The notes under the pieces were generated by a model. It saw only the letters and a list, made by a program, of their open reading frames with translations, ran no database searches and was not told the DNA's origin. This document shows, piece by piece, positions 17,544 through 26,192 of a stretch of DNA of 39,180 nucleotides. Origin of the DNA: Candidatus Fibrimonadaceae bacterium (GTDB taxonomy: Bacteria; Fibrobacterota; Fibrobacteria; Fibrobacterales; Fibrobacteraceae); assembly GCA_031281155.1 (NCBI GenBank), contig JAITFT010000166.1, forward strand, positions 1 to 39,180, given 5' to 3'. Position 1 is the first letter of the stretch; every line of letters starts with the position of its first letter. The translations under genes and the position numbers were made by a program.

Positions 17544-18304
17544 AAAAAATAAAAAATTTACTATATCAGATTATTCCCTTGGTTGCTTTTTTAAGTCTTT
17601 GGGAACTTTTTACGATGAACTCTCCAAGAAATACATTTCTGTTTTCTCGACCGTCAAAAGTAATAGCCAAGCTTATTGAAAAGATTTCCGATGGCGAATT
17701 AATACACCATTTCGGTGTTACCGCTTTTGAAGCATTTGCTGGTTTAGTGCTCGGTGTTTTAGTAGGTAGCATAATAGGTTTTTTGCTGTTATATTTTCCA
17801 AAGGTATCAAAAATATCAAAATATTACGTTATCGCATTAAGTTCTATTCCGATATTTGCTATAGCTCCCATGATGATCATTTGGTTTGGCATAGGCATTA
17901 AAATGAAAGTTGCAATGGCTTTTTTTTCTACCGTTTTTGTTGCTATTTTTCAAGCCTATCAAGGCGGACAAAATATTAACAAGCGAGATGCCGAATTTTT
18001 CAAATTAAATGGCGCATCTGACAAACAACGCTTTTGGAAACTGACATTTCCATCGTCTATAGATTGGTTGATACAATCATTAAAATTGAATTCTGGCTTG
18101 GCTGTTTTAGGGGCTTTTATTGGCGAGTTCATTGCTTCTGATAAAGGACTTGGTTTCATAATTATAAGAGCAAGCGGACTATACGATGTATCCTATGTTT
18201 TGGCGGCAACAATTTGCATTATTATTTTAACATTGATTTTTAACTTAGGCGCAACTTTTATAGAGAAAAATAAGTTAAAAATTATTAGGAGAATTTCGGT
18301 TTGA
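17540..18304 (+). CDS. ABC transporter permease (SsuC/TauC type)
   Basis: This 254-residue inner-membrane protein has about six hydrophobic segments and the cytoplasmic coupling loop typical of binding-protein-dependent permeases (FFKLNGASDKQRFWKLTFPS, near residues 150-170). It belongs to the SsuC/TauC/NrtB family and would work as a homodimer with the ATPase. ATG 17540 overlaps the ATPase stop. It is the last intact gene of the operon and the only permease, so the several SBP-type proteins upstream probably all serve one channel. Confidence 0.9.
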   Translation: MKKIKNLLYQIIPLVAFLSLWELFTMNSPRNTFLFSRPSKVIAKLIEKISDGELIHHFGVTAFEAFAGLVLGVLVGSIIGFLLLYFPKVSKISKYYVIALSSIPIFAIAPMMIIWFGIGIKMKVAMAFFSTVFVAIFQAYQGGQNINKRDAEFFKLNGASDKQRFWKLTFPSSIDWLIQSLKLNSGLAVLGAFIGEFIASDKGLGFIIIRASGLYDVSYVLAATICIIILTLIFNLGATFIEKNKLKIIRRISV

Positions 18305-18319
18305 CAAGGAGAAAAAACT

Positions 18320-18421
18320 ATGGAAGATGTAAATAAGCTGATTCAAGATGCAGAGCAAGGTGATGCTGAAGCGCAGTATGGTCTAGATGTTTGTTATTTT
18401 TCCAGTATCTTGGAGATATAG
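18320..18421 (+). pseudogene. Sel1-repeat protein fragment
   Basis: A 33-codon frame with a good ribosome-binding site (AAGGAG) encodes LIQDAEQGDAEAQYGL, the start of a Sel1/TPR-like repeat, and then runs to a stop in unrelated sequence. Intact Sel1 proteins carry many such repeats. This is either a 3'-truncated gene or a fragment left by recombination. A second small frame (18426-18554) follows, with no recognisable feature. Confidence 0.5.
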
Positions 18422-18529
18422 CTTTATGTTTGATATAGATGATTTGTCTGATGCAACTAGGCAAGATAGTGTGGACATACAGTGTAAACTGGATAATCCC
18501 TCGCTTGAAAAACATGAAAAGACTTCAGT

Positions 18530-20135
18530 ATGTTGCCAAACCATAAAAAAATAATTTTATTCGGATTCTTGTTGCTATTTTTTTGCAATAGCTGTGGCGG
18601 TAGCGACAAGGAAAAAGTGTGCAGTGAAAAAAGAATGGCGGATGAAGATACTTTTTGCGATACACGCGAAGGCAGGGCGTATAAATATACTAGTATTAAC
18701 GGCAGAATTTGGATGGCAGAAAATTTAAGGTTTGGCAAAATAACAAAAAATGATGCTAAATATACTTGGGCAGAAATGCTTAAGCTGCATGAAGGCTTTA
18801 ACAAAGAGAGTTATTATAAGCAAATTGAAAATAGGCAAGGCATATGCCCAAAAGGTTGGCATGTGCCAAATTACCATGAATTGAATGATTTAGTAACCTC
18901 AGGCATCCAAGATGAGTTTTCTGTATGGAGTGCCACGCAAAATTCAGCGAGAAGAGCAAATGTATATACTATAGAAAACAATGGTACAGATTTTAAAATA
19001 AATCCTGAAAGAAAAACAGCCGCCTTTGCAGTGCGTTGTATAAAAACCAAAGGCAACATGGCCAGTAAACCTCGCCCTTCGAATACACCAAGTTCGTCAA
19101 GCACATCAACTCCTTTGCCCCAGCCAAGTTCTTCATCTGTTGTTGCATATAGATGCGAGAATATGGATTTAAATAACAGTTCGCCTCTTAGCCTAGAAGA
19201 AAAACGAGTTCAAGAAGAAATAATAATCAGCAATACGGAATATGCAGAAACTATATATACTTCTATTTTCAATAATGCTCCAAAATCTATAAGAAACAAA
19301 GTTACTAATAAGGGTTCCAAACCCCGTAAGGTTATACTCGAATACTGGATAAATGGTTTTAGTGAAAGAGTAACGCAAACAAAAGAAATTCCTCCTGGCG
19401 GTAGCGTTGTATTTGAGCCAAACAAGGAGTTGATTCTTAAAAGAGAGGCCTTTGCAATACAAAATGAAACCAAAGCTATATTGCAGCTTTGCGCTTATGG
19501 CATAGAGGGTAGAAAAATACCGCTGAAGGAACAGCCTTATTTGATTAAACTAATGCCTCCTCAGTTTTTTAGATGGCAGCAGCCTGAATATATAGCGGCT
19601 TTTGTGAATTATAGAATGGATTCCATAGCCACTTTGCAAAGAGAAATAGCTAAAAAAATCGGCTCTATAGAAACGCATGAAGATAATCCTTCAAAGCGGG
19701 AAAGGGTGGTAAAGGCAGCTTACGAAGTTATTGCAGAAAGAAGTTGGCATTATATAAGCGGTTTTTTTACTTCTGGTGTCGGTCAAAGAGTTAGATATCC
19801 AATAGAAACCATGCGAGACAAAAGCGCAAACTGCATTGAAGGTGCATTGCTATTTTCTGCGATTTTTAGAAAGCATGAATATTGAAACTGCTATTATTTT
19901 GGTACCAGGCCATGCATTTTTAGCATGGAAAAGCAAGCCGGGCCCAAATAGTAGATTTGATAAATTCTTGGAAACTACATTGGCTTTTAATATAAATAAT
20001 CGTGTTCCTTATGAATCGGCAGCTTTATCGGGTGGTCAGCAATATGAGAAACATAACAGAGCAAAACAAATTGAGAGAGTTATAGATATAAGAGAAATGT
20101 GGAAATCAGGGGTTACTTTGAATGAAGTACCTTAA
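18530..20135 (+). pseudogene. FISUMP/transglutaminase-like lipoprotein, frameshifted
   Basis: The first part (18530-19885) encodes a lipoprotein signal (cleavage near LFFCNSC), a FISUMP domain (AYKYTSINGRIWMAENLRF; ICPKGWHVPN; FAVRCIK), a Ser/Pro linker, and a C-terminal domain ending in NCIEGALLFSAIF. The second part (19836-20135) continues as ESMNIETAIILVPGHAFLAWK. Removing one T from the T5 run at 19863-19867 joins them as FSAILESMNIET, restoring a transglutaminase-like fold with Cys (CIEG) and His (GHAF). So this is one gene broken by a single-base insertion, or a sequencing or assembly error. Intact, it would be about 534 residues and sit in the outer envelope. It lies downstream of the transporter operon without obvious linkage. 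Confidence 0.75.
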
Positions 20136-20156
20136 CAACAAAACCTATCCAACCAT

Positions 20157-20168
20157 CTATTTAAATAG
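20157..20168. repeat. Perfect palindrome before the protease gene
   Basis: CTATTTAAATAG is a perfect 12-base palindrome ending 6 bases before ATG 20175. It contains TATTTA, a possible -10 box, so it may act as promoter, operator or both. Confidence 0.35.
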
Positions 20169-20174
20169 GCTAAC

Positions 20175-21014
20175 ATGAACTCAGATACACTCATAAACAT
20201 CGCTATAACAATCCTTCAAAATTTCGCCTACCAACTCGTTTTTACAATTGGGCTAATAGCTGCAATTGGGCTTATTGTAGGGCTAACGAATAAAGCTTTT
20301 TTCAAACTTGTTGGTTATAAATTCGGGCGTACCGCTTGCATGGTGACTGGTTTTGTAGGAGTGCCAGTTCATGAAATTGGCCATGCATTATTTTGCATCA
20401 TTTTTAGACATAGAATCATCGAAATAAAATTGTATCAACCGAACAGTGCCGATGGAACGCTTGGCTACGTTCGGCACGCATATAACAGAAAAAGCATATA
20501 CCATCAAATCGGAAATTTTTTCATAGGCTTTGGGCCAATTCTGTTTGGTAGCGCAATGCTGTTGCTGCTGATGTATTGGCTGGTGCCGAACCTTTTTGAA
20601 GCGTTTAAAAACAGTTCGGAGTTTTCCGAAGTGCTAAATCTTGATGTTTTTTCCCTTTCTGCACTAAAATACATTTATAATGTAATGCAAGGAGCATCAA
20701 TTACATTTTATTCATCTTCGGATTTTAGCGATTGGCGGTGGTGGATATTTATGGTTCCAGCCTGCTCAATAGCGTTGCACATGTCGCTAAGCGTGGCTGA
20801 TATGAAATCAAGCTGGATGGGATTCGGTTTTATTGTGATTACGCTCTTAATAGTCAATACAGTACTCTATTTTATAGATATTGACACAATGCTGACACTA
20901 ACGAACTATTGCCTCACTGCGGGTACGTTTATATTGAATTTCTTGACAATATCAGTCGTTTTCTCGCTAATATTGCTTTTGTTTGGAATAATCGTTAGGG
21001 TGATAAGAAGATAA
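20175..21014 (+). CDS. M50-like integral membrane metalloprotease
   Basis: This 279-residue protein has six or seven hydrophobic segments and a zinc-binding HEIGH motif (H66, E67, H70) at the edge of one of them, as in site-2-type peptidases. A later SLSVADMKSSW segment supplies Asp209 as a plausible third ligand, a pattern I associate with M50-like families lacking the classical NPDG motif. No PDZ domain is present. It is preceded by the broken FISUMP gene and followed by a repeat-rich gap. The substrate is unknown. Confidence 0.7.
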   Translation: MNSDTLINIAITILQNFAYQLVFTIGLIAAIGLIVGLTNKAFFKLVGYKFGRTACMVTGFVGVPVHEIGHALFCIIFRHRIIEIKLYQPNSADGTLGYVRHAYNRKSIYHQIGNFFIGFGPILFGSAMLLLLMYWLVPNLFEAFKNSSEFSEVLNLDVFSLSALKYIYNVMQGASITFYSSSDFSDWRWWIFMVPACSIALHMSLSVADMKSSWMGFGFIVITLLIVNTVLYFIDIDTMLTLTNYCLTAGTFILNFLTISVVFSLILLLFGIIVRVIRR

Positions 21015-21088
21015 AGAGCTTTTTATCAAGAAACTGCCAAGAAATTATCAAGAAAAGCAAGAAAAGTGACTAGAAAACGAAAAGAGGC

Positions 21089-21117
21089 TTGACTTTTACT
21101 CGAAAAAATGCTATATT
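21089..21117 (+). promoter_or_regulatory. Canonical -35/-10 promoter
   Basis: TTGACT (21089-21094), 17 bases, TATATT (21112-21117). An ATG follows 7 bases later at 21125 and opens a 21-codon frame that ends at TAA 21190. This is the most complete -35/-10 pair I can see in the window and shows that the frequent TATATT motif behaves as a -10 box. Confidence 0.6.
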
Positions 21118-21202
21118 TGAGCAAATGATATATGATTTGAGCAATGGTTTAAAGGGCAATAGGTCAGTTGCACCCACGTGCGGGATGTAATTTAACTATG
21201 CA

Positions 21203-21212
21203 CCCCCCCCCC
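21203..21212. repeat. C10 tract upstream of the recombinase-like gene
   Basis: Ten C residues sit between ATG 21198 and the open recombinase-like frame. With nine C the ATG would read directly into that frame with no stop; with ten it hits TGA five codons after the tract begins. The flank TGCAC-C(n)-GC matches the tract at 70. Confidence 0.65.
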
Positions 21213-21264
21213 GCGATGTGATGGCTATTTTGGCGAGCAGGGCAATTTTGATATTTTAATTGCT

Positions 21265-22032
21265 TTGGAAAAGCATTTGATTGAAGCGAAAAAAAGCGAG
21301 AAAACAAAAAAGCTTTACCTTCATGTTTATAAAAATTTTGTGGAGCATTTTAAAAACGATATAAATAAAATTACAGAAAAAGATATTGAAAAGTATTTTG
21401 AATTGAAAAAGTTCAATACAAGAAATAAAAACTTGACAATAAGCGCCTTGAAATATTTATTTAAGAACCTGCTGGGAAAAAATTTAAGCTTGGCTAGGCC
21501 GTGCAATAAATTGCAAAAAAATGAAGTGGAAATTTTAACAAAAGACGAGGTATTAAAAATTTTGAATACAGAAAAGAGTATTCATAACAAACTTTTATTT
21601 ATGCTTGTTTATTCCGGTTTTAAAATAAAAAACGCAATAAACTTTAAAAAAGAACAATTAGATCCGCTTAAAATTCCAGCTAAAATTTCAACTCTTATAG
21701 AACAGAATTCATACTTAAAGCACTCGGAATTTATCTTAAGCTTTTCAGCCAAAAAAGCCGAGCAAATCTTTCAAAAAGCGCTTAAAAATGCTCAAATAGA
21801 TAAAAAAGCCAAGCTAAAAAGCCTAAAAATATCTTCTATTGTACACTTGCTGGAAATGGGCGTTTCGCAAGAATTTATTAAAATGCTGCACGGTTTGTCG
21901 AGTAATTTTTCAATAAAACAATATGAATCTTTCGTTAATCACAAAAGCATAATCTTAAACCCTCTGGATAATATTTTTTACTCGCAATGCTTTTCAATGC
22001 GCTGTAAATTTCTATATTCCTCCCATGCGTGA
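21265..22032 (+). CDS. Catalytically degenerate tyrosine-recombinase-like protein
   Basis: This 255-residue protein has the two-domain layout of XerC/D-type recombinases: a helical core-binding domain (about 1-88) and a catalytic-like domain starting LTKDEVLKIL and ending NPLDNIF. At the catalytic positions the usual GLR reads GFK, the HxLRH box reads KSLKI, and the GH box reads HG; only the Tyr (IKQYESF, about residue 219) remains. Strand exchange is therefore unlikely; it could be a decaying gene or a DNA-binding derivative. The only in-frame start here is a TTG; an ATG would be gained if the C10 tract lost one base. It is very Lys- and AT-rich. Its 3' end overlaps the next gene's start. 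Confidence 0.65.
   Translation: MEKHLIEAKKSEKTKKLYLHVYKNFVEHFKNDINKITEKDIEKYFELKKFNTRNKNLTISALKYLFKNLLGKNLSLARPCNKLQKNEVEILTKDEVLKILNTEKSIHNKLLFMLVYSGFKIKNAINFKKEQLDPLKIPAKISTLIEQNSYLKHSEFILSFSAKKAEQIFQKALKNAQIDKKAKLKSLKISSIVHLLEMGVSQEFIKMLHGLSSNFSIKQYESFVNHKSIILNPLDNIFYSQCFSMRCKFLYSSHA
22013..22018 (+). promoter_or_regulatory. -10 box directly before a lipoprotein gene
   Basis: AAATTTC followed by TATATT, then six bases and ATG 22025. Transcription should begin on the start codon. This promoter and the first codons closely resemble those of the ATPase gene at 24934. Confidence 0.5.
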
Positions 22033-23446
22033 AATTAACGTAACCCACCTCTCAAAAACACTGGCGGCAATAGTATGCCTCGCCATTCTATGCCTATCGG
22101 CATGCACTACTGAAGTGGAAGAGCTGGGAGGCAATGGTGGCGGCAACAGTAGTTCCGGCGATGGAGCGAGCAACTCCAGCAACGCCGACAGTGGCTGGAT
22201 CTTTGAGGACTTCTCCGGGTCTGGCACTCCTACAGGGTGGGCATACACCAACTTCTCAAGGCAATCGTCTGGCGGCATTGATAACTCTGCGTGTTTGCTG
22301 GGAGACCTTAGGTGGAATACAACAGCAAGCATAACAACCGCCTTTGCTTCCATGGGCAGAAACCACGTGCTATCGTTCAAGTACAAAGTAACAACTGGTA
22401 GCTCTGCCACATCGGCTGCGGCAGCCTCCAATGCATTGCAATACACCGTATTCATTTCAACAGATGCCGGCGCAACATGGGCGAGTTTGAGCGGATGGAC
22501 AGATGTTCGCAATATTTCTTCCCCAAATTTTGAGACTATCACCGTTGACTTACCTGCCTATGCCAACCAACGGATGCTCAAGGTGCGAGTATCTTTCGAA
22601 AGAATAACCGATACCTACGTATGGATCGATGACCTTGCCCTGGGAACCGTGCCTCCTATCTTCTCTGGCGCAGCAGCACTAGCGGCAGAAACTGTTTACA
22701 ATAATTATTCATCTCCCTTGTCTATCAACACAAGAACATACAGCATTGCTAACAAAGGCTCAATGCCATTGACTTTCAGCAATATCTCAACAACCGGCGG
22801 AATCACGGTTGCAGGCTTGCCAAATGCTACTTTGGCCGCTTTTGAAACAAAAACATTTGCCGTGGAAATAAACGCCTCCAGTTTTTCAACTCACGCAGAT
22901 TATAACGGCAGCTTCACATTTAGCACCAACGCTCCCGATCGGCCAACGGTTGCCGTAAGTGTTACGGGAACAGTAAGGGCTGCGCCGAATGGAGACTCTC
23001 AAGACTTTGCTGGAACAGGCACTCCTGCAGGGTGGACATACTCCAACTTCTCAAGGCAAACATCAGGATGCATTGACAATTCTGCGTGCTTGCTGGGCGA
23101 TCTTAGGTGGAATACAACAACAAGCGTAACATCTTCTCTTGCAGCAATGGGCGCAGATCCTGTGGTATCATTTAGGTACAAAGCTACAACCGGCAGTTCC
23201 GCCACATCGGCTGCGGCAGCCTCCAATGCTTTAGAATACACTCTATCCGTTTCGGCAGATAATGGTGCAACATGGACAAATGTACTAACGGATGAACGCC
23301 ATGTTTCCTCCACCAATTTCGAAACTATTACCGCCAATTTACCCGAATCTTATGCAAACCAAATAATCAGAGTGCGAATAATTTTCACCAGAATAACCGA
23401 TTGCTACGTATGGCTCAATGATGTTGTCATGGGATTAGGCACATAA
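22025..23446 (+). CDS. Lipoprotein with duplicated beta domain
   Basis: This 473-residue protein has a lipoprotein signal (cleavage before Cys27, LSAC) and a Gly/Ser linker. An approximately 150-residue domain occurs twice (about 57-210 and 323-473). Both copies share GTPxGWxYxNFSRQ, IDNSACLLGDLRWNT, TTGSSATSAAAASNAL and a closing YVWxxD. Between them is a choice-of-anchor/HYDIN-like beta domain (about 222-320; NKGSMPLTFSNIS, then TGTV). The layout suggests a surface or carbohydrate-associated protein; the ligand is unknown. The first seven residues (MREINVT) do not look like part of a signal peptide and match the start of the ATPase at 24934. It is co-transcribed with the next gene (TAATG overlap). 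Confidence 0.75.
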   Translation: MREINVTHLSKTLAAIVCLAILCLSACTTEVEELGGNGGGNSSSGDGASNSSNADSGWIFEDFSGSGTPTGWAYTNFSRQSSGGIDNSACLLGDLRWNTTASITTAFASMGRNHVLSFKYKVTTGSSATSAAAASNALQYTVFISTDAGATWASLSGWTDVRNISSPNFETITVDLPAYANQRMLKVRVSFERITDTYVWIDDLALGTVPPIFSGAAALAAETVYNNYSSPLSINTRTYSIANKGSMPLTFSNISTTGGITVAGLPNATLAAFETKTFAVEINASSFSTHADYNGSFTFSTNAPDRPTVAVSVTGTVRAAPNGDSQDFAGTGTPAGWTYSNFSRQTSGCIDNSACLLGDLRWNTTTSVTSSLAAMGADPVVSFRYKATTGSSATSAAAASNALEYTLSVSADNGATWTNVLTDERHVSSTNFETITANLPESYANQIIRVRIIFTRITDCYVWLNDVVMGLGT

Positions 23447-24669
23447 TGAAAATATTTCTCGCTTTGCTTTTTCTTGTCCTTGCCGCTCATGCGCAGCAAG
23501 AGCGAATAGCGATAATAAACACGGTAGATAGCAACGATTCTATCAGCGTTTCCGATTTGAATTTTTTAACCGACAGGCTTCGCGGAATAGCCGTTGATAT
23601 TTTGCCGCAACAACGCTATGGGATTATGACGCAAGAAAGCATAGTCGCCTTTTTAGGTTCTCAGGAACGCGCCGCTAAAGAATGTCAGGAGGCAAGCTGC
23701 TTGGCAGACTTAGGCAGAAGAATAAATGCCGACTACATAGCCCAAGGCCGCATAGGGCGTTTCGGGAGAAATTTGACAATCAAAGTTGAGCTTTACAGCA
23801 GCAAGAGCGCTAATTTGCTAGGCTCTTTTGATGGCTACTCAGAAGATTTATATGATTTGCTTTATATTATAAATGCAAAAACTCCTGAAATGTTCAGAAG
23901 ACTGTCAGATGGCACAGTTGATAACACGCCCGAAGCAGTGCCCCTGGTTCCTGAGCGCAGAACAGTTACAGCTCATGAACCCACGCCTGCACCTACACCC
24001 AAAATTATTCCAACAAATGAGCACGGCGCTTTTTATTTTTCTGTTTTCAAGCCTAGCATTACAAGTGAATATAATCGCAAAAATCAAAAAATAAAAAGAG
24101 AAGGCTTGAGCGTAATGGGCGGGCTTGAGATTATGGATGACATTTCTCAATTTGGTGGCGGGCTTTTTATTGGCGGCGGTTCTTTGGGGGACGATATTGG
24201 AGAATTTATTTTGGGTTTAAGTATTAAGAGATTGCACTGGGTTTTTAAAAATTGGGTTGCTTTGCCGGTTTCGCTTGATTTTGCCTGGCGAGCGCAGTTT
24301 ATGAATATTGAAAATTTCCTTGTTGCAGAATTTATGTCTATTATTGAGCCTAAATTTTTAACCGAATCAGCAGAATACTTGAATAGAGACCGGAGCATAA
24401 CTAAGCATAATTTTGATATTATGCCGGCAATAGATTTGCAGTTTTTTATCGACAAGCACTTTTCCTTGTATGGCGGTTATATGTATCGCCTGGCCTTATC
24501 CGGTGATTGGGGGTTCTTCTATAAAATCCCGGGCAGAAACTATGAACAGCACAGCTCCGGAAGCTATTTTAAAGTTCCCAGCGAGTACGATCCTTTGCTA
24601 AATGCAAAAGAGCGAGTATTTGGAATACCCGGCACTTTAAGATTTGGCATGAAAATTCATTTTATTTAG
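23446..24669 (+). CDS. Outer-membrane protein with CsgG/TolB-like N-terminal domain
   Basis: This 407-residue protein begins with a Sec signal peptide (about 1-16, ending AHA). Residues 20-150 resemble CsgG/TolB-N-type domains (RIAIINTVDSND, YGIMTQESI, DYIAQGRIGRFGRNLTIKVELYSSKSANLLGSF). A Pro-rich linker (about 163-190) follows, then a beta-rich region (195-407) with alternating aromatic and Gly segments ending in RFGMKIHFI, typical of an outer-membrane barrel. Its ATG overlaps the upstream lipoprotein stop (TAATG), so the two are probably made together and may act as one envelope unit. Confidence 0.7.
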   Translation: MKIFLALLFLVLAAHAQQERIAIINTVDSNDSISVSDLNFLTDRLRGIAVDILPQQRYGIMTQESIVAFLGSQERAAKECQEASCLADLGRRINADYIAQGRIGRFGRNLTIKVELYSSKSANLLGSFDGYSEDLYDLLYIINAKTPEMFRRLSDGTVDNTPEAVPLVPERRTVTAHEPTPAPTPKIIPTNEHGAFYFSVFKPSITSEYNRKNQKIKREGLSVMGGLEIMDDISQFGGGLFIGGGSLGDDIGEFILGLSIKRLHWVFKNWVALPVSLDFAWRAQFMNIENFLVAEFMSIIEPKFLTESAEYLNRDRSITKHNFDIMPAIDLQFFIDKHFSLYGGYMYRLALSGDWGFFYKIPGRNYEQHSSGSYFKVPSEYDPLLNAKERVFGIPGTLRFGMKIHFI

Positions 24670-24764
24670 TTTGCTCAGTCCAATCTCTCATCTTAGACCT
24701 TCAGCCACAGGCATAACCGCAATTTTCCCATCATACACAATAAAATACTGCTAATTTTGCATAC

Positions 24765-24786
24765 TTTTTATCATTTATGATAAAAA
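24765..24786. repeat. AT-rich perfect inverted repeat
   Basis: TTTTTATCAT and ATGATAAAAA around two T (24765-24786). It lies just upstream of the -10 box at 24811, where an operator would be expected, and also downstream of the 23446 gene, where a weak bidirectional terminator is possible. Confidence 0.45.
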
Positions 24787-24822
24787 TTGCTCGAAAATAA
24801 AATATTTTTGTATATTATGCTT

Positions 24823-24909
24823 ATGATAAAGCGTGAAAAATATTTAAAGAAAATCAGGCCTTTCTACGATGATAGCCTGATAAAAGTGCTGGTTGGCGTC
24901 ATTTTATAG
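24823..24909 (+). pseudogene. 5' fragment of a DUF4143-type ATPase gene
   Basis: This 28-codon frame encodes a start typical of AAA+ ATPases with a DUF4143 C-terminus: MIKREKYLKKIRPFYDDSLI, then KVLVGV, and stops just where the Walker A loop should begin. TATATT at 24811-24816 lies six bases before the ATG, so its own promoter survives. It is a truncated relic. The region before it (24670-24764) has no gene; on the minus strand there is a short C-terminal-looking frame that I could not assign. Confidence 0.6.
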
Positions 24910-24921
24910 GTAAAAAATTTC

Positions 24922-24927
24922 TACCTT
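24922..24927 (+). promoter_or_regulatory. -10 box directly before an ATPase gene
   Basis: AAATTTC then TACCTT, six bases, ATG 24934. The layout and much of the sequence through the seventh codon match the start region at 22006-22045. Confidence 0.4.
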
Positions 24928-24933
24928 CTCCTA

Positions 24934-26180
24934 ATGCGCGAATTTAACGTAACGGGAATTTGCATTCCATGTGAACATTACATGGTTGATGTTTCAGACA
25001 AAGTCAATCAGATTATAGCTATGGTGGAAAAAGGGCGGTATTTTACCATAAACCGTGCGAGGCAGTATGGGAAAACCACAACGCTTTCGCTGCTGGAAAA
25101 GAGTTTGCCAAAAGAATATACTGTAATTAAAACCAGCTTTGAAGGTATAGATGATAAAGTGTTTGAAACGCCTCAAGGCTTTTGCCAAGGTTTGCTTCGT
25201 ATATGTTCAAAATACTTCAACGAAAGAAATTTGCCAGGTTCCGAAGTTTGGGTGGACAGTTCGGTTATAACTTTTGACATGCTTGATGCTTTTTTAAGCA
25301 AAGTTTGCAAAAATGAAAAAATAGTTTTGATGATAGATGAAGTAGATAAAACATCTAATAATTTAATTTTTCTAAAGTTTCTAGGATTGCTTCGAGATAA
25401 ATTCTTAAAGAAAAAAGACGGTTTAGGAGCCACATTTCATAGCGTTATTTTGTGCGGTGTTTATGATATCAAGAATTTAAAAATGAAAATGGTCCAAGCC
25501 GGCACACATCAACTTCAAGACGGAGAAAAACGATTAAACAGTCCTTGGAATATAGCGGCGGATTTTAAAGTTGATATGTCTTTTTCCGCAACTGAAATAG
25601 CAACGATGCTAAATGAATACGAGAAAGAACACAAAACAGGGATGGATATAGAAGCAATATCAAAAGGGGTTAGAACTTACACTAACGGCTATCCATATTT
25701 AGTTTCTCGCCTTTGCCAAATGATAGATGAAGACTTAAATAAAGACTGGACTTTGAAAGGTTTGCAAGAGGCGACTAAGCTCATTCTAGTTGAGCAAAGC
25801 ACGCTATTTGATGACCTTATCGCTAAGAGGCTCTTGGGATAAGGAAAAAATTCCAACAACGTTGCTTTCATATGTTGTGGAAAAAGGAAAATTCAATATG
25901 GAGCTTGCTATAAAGAAATTTATGCAGCATTATCATGAATTATACAACAAGAGCAGGGAATCGCTTTTGGAAGAAGCTGAGACCCGCAACAAGGAGCGCA
26001 TGGATATTATTGTGGATTATGGCACGTAGCAGTTTATAGTTGAGCTGAAGATATGGCGGGGCGAGCAAAAGCGAAGGCTATCTGCTTACTTTTGATTTCC
26101 GCAAGCGCAGAGCGAAGAAGCCCAGTGCGAAATGGGTAAGAAAGGGCAAGAAGAAGTTTTTGGATTGCTTGTGTGTGTAG
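24934..26180 (+). pseudogene. AAA ATPase-PD-(D/E)XK protein, decayed
   Basis: The first frame (24934-25842) encodes 302 residues of an AAA-ATPase-like protein: MREFNVTGICIP start, Walker A-like RARQYGKTTT (41-50), Walker B LMIDEVDKT, and a GYPYLVSRLCQ helix. A frameshift near 25800-25840 moves it to a second frame (LSYVVEKGKFNME to IIVDYGT), which hits TAG at 26027. Beyond the stop the same frame gives QFIVELKIWRG, the D-ExK core of a PD-(D/E)XK nuclease-like domain. An internal deletion and a second shift then lead to LTFDFRKRRAKKPSAKW, ending at 26180. Such proteins are usually about 500-550 residues and multicopy; this one is broken in at least three places. Confidence 0.75.
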
Positions 26181-26192
26181 AGCGATAGCCAA

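Larger units (their letters stand above)
21015..21264. other. Intergenic region with promoter and C10 tract
   Basis: These 250 bases hold AAGAAA-rich short direct repeats just after the protease gene, then a canonical promoter (21089-21117), a 21-codon frame that ends at 21190, CACGTG at 21175-21180 and a C10 tract at 21203-21212. The recombinase-like frame is open from the C tract onward. Confidence 0.55.

Noticed and set aside
18426-18554. 42-codon frame after the Sel1 fragment
   Set aside because: No ribosome-binding site, no similarity, and it overlaps the next gene's start.
24670-24764. Short minus-strand frame ending in VYDGKIAVMPVAEGLR
   Set aside because: It looks like a protein C-terminus but has a stop just upstream and no recognisable family, so it is too short to call.
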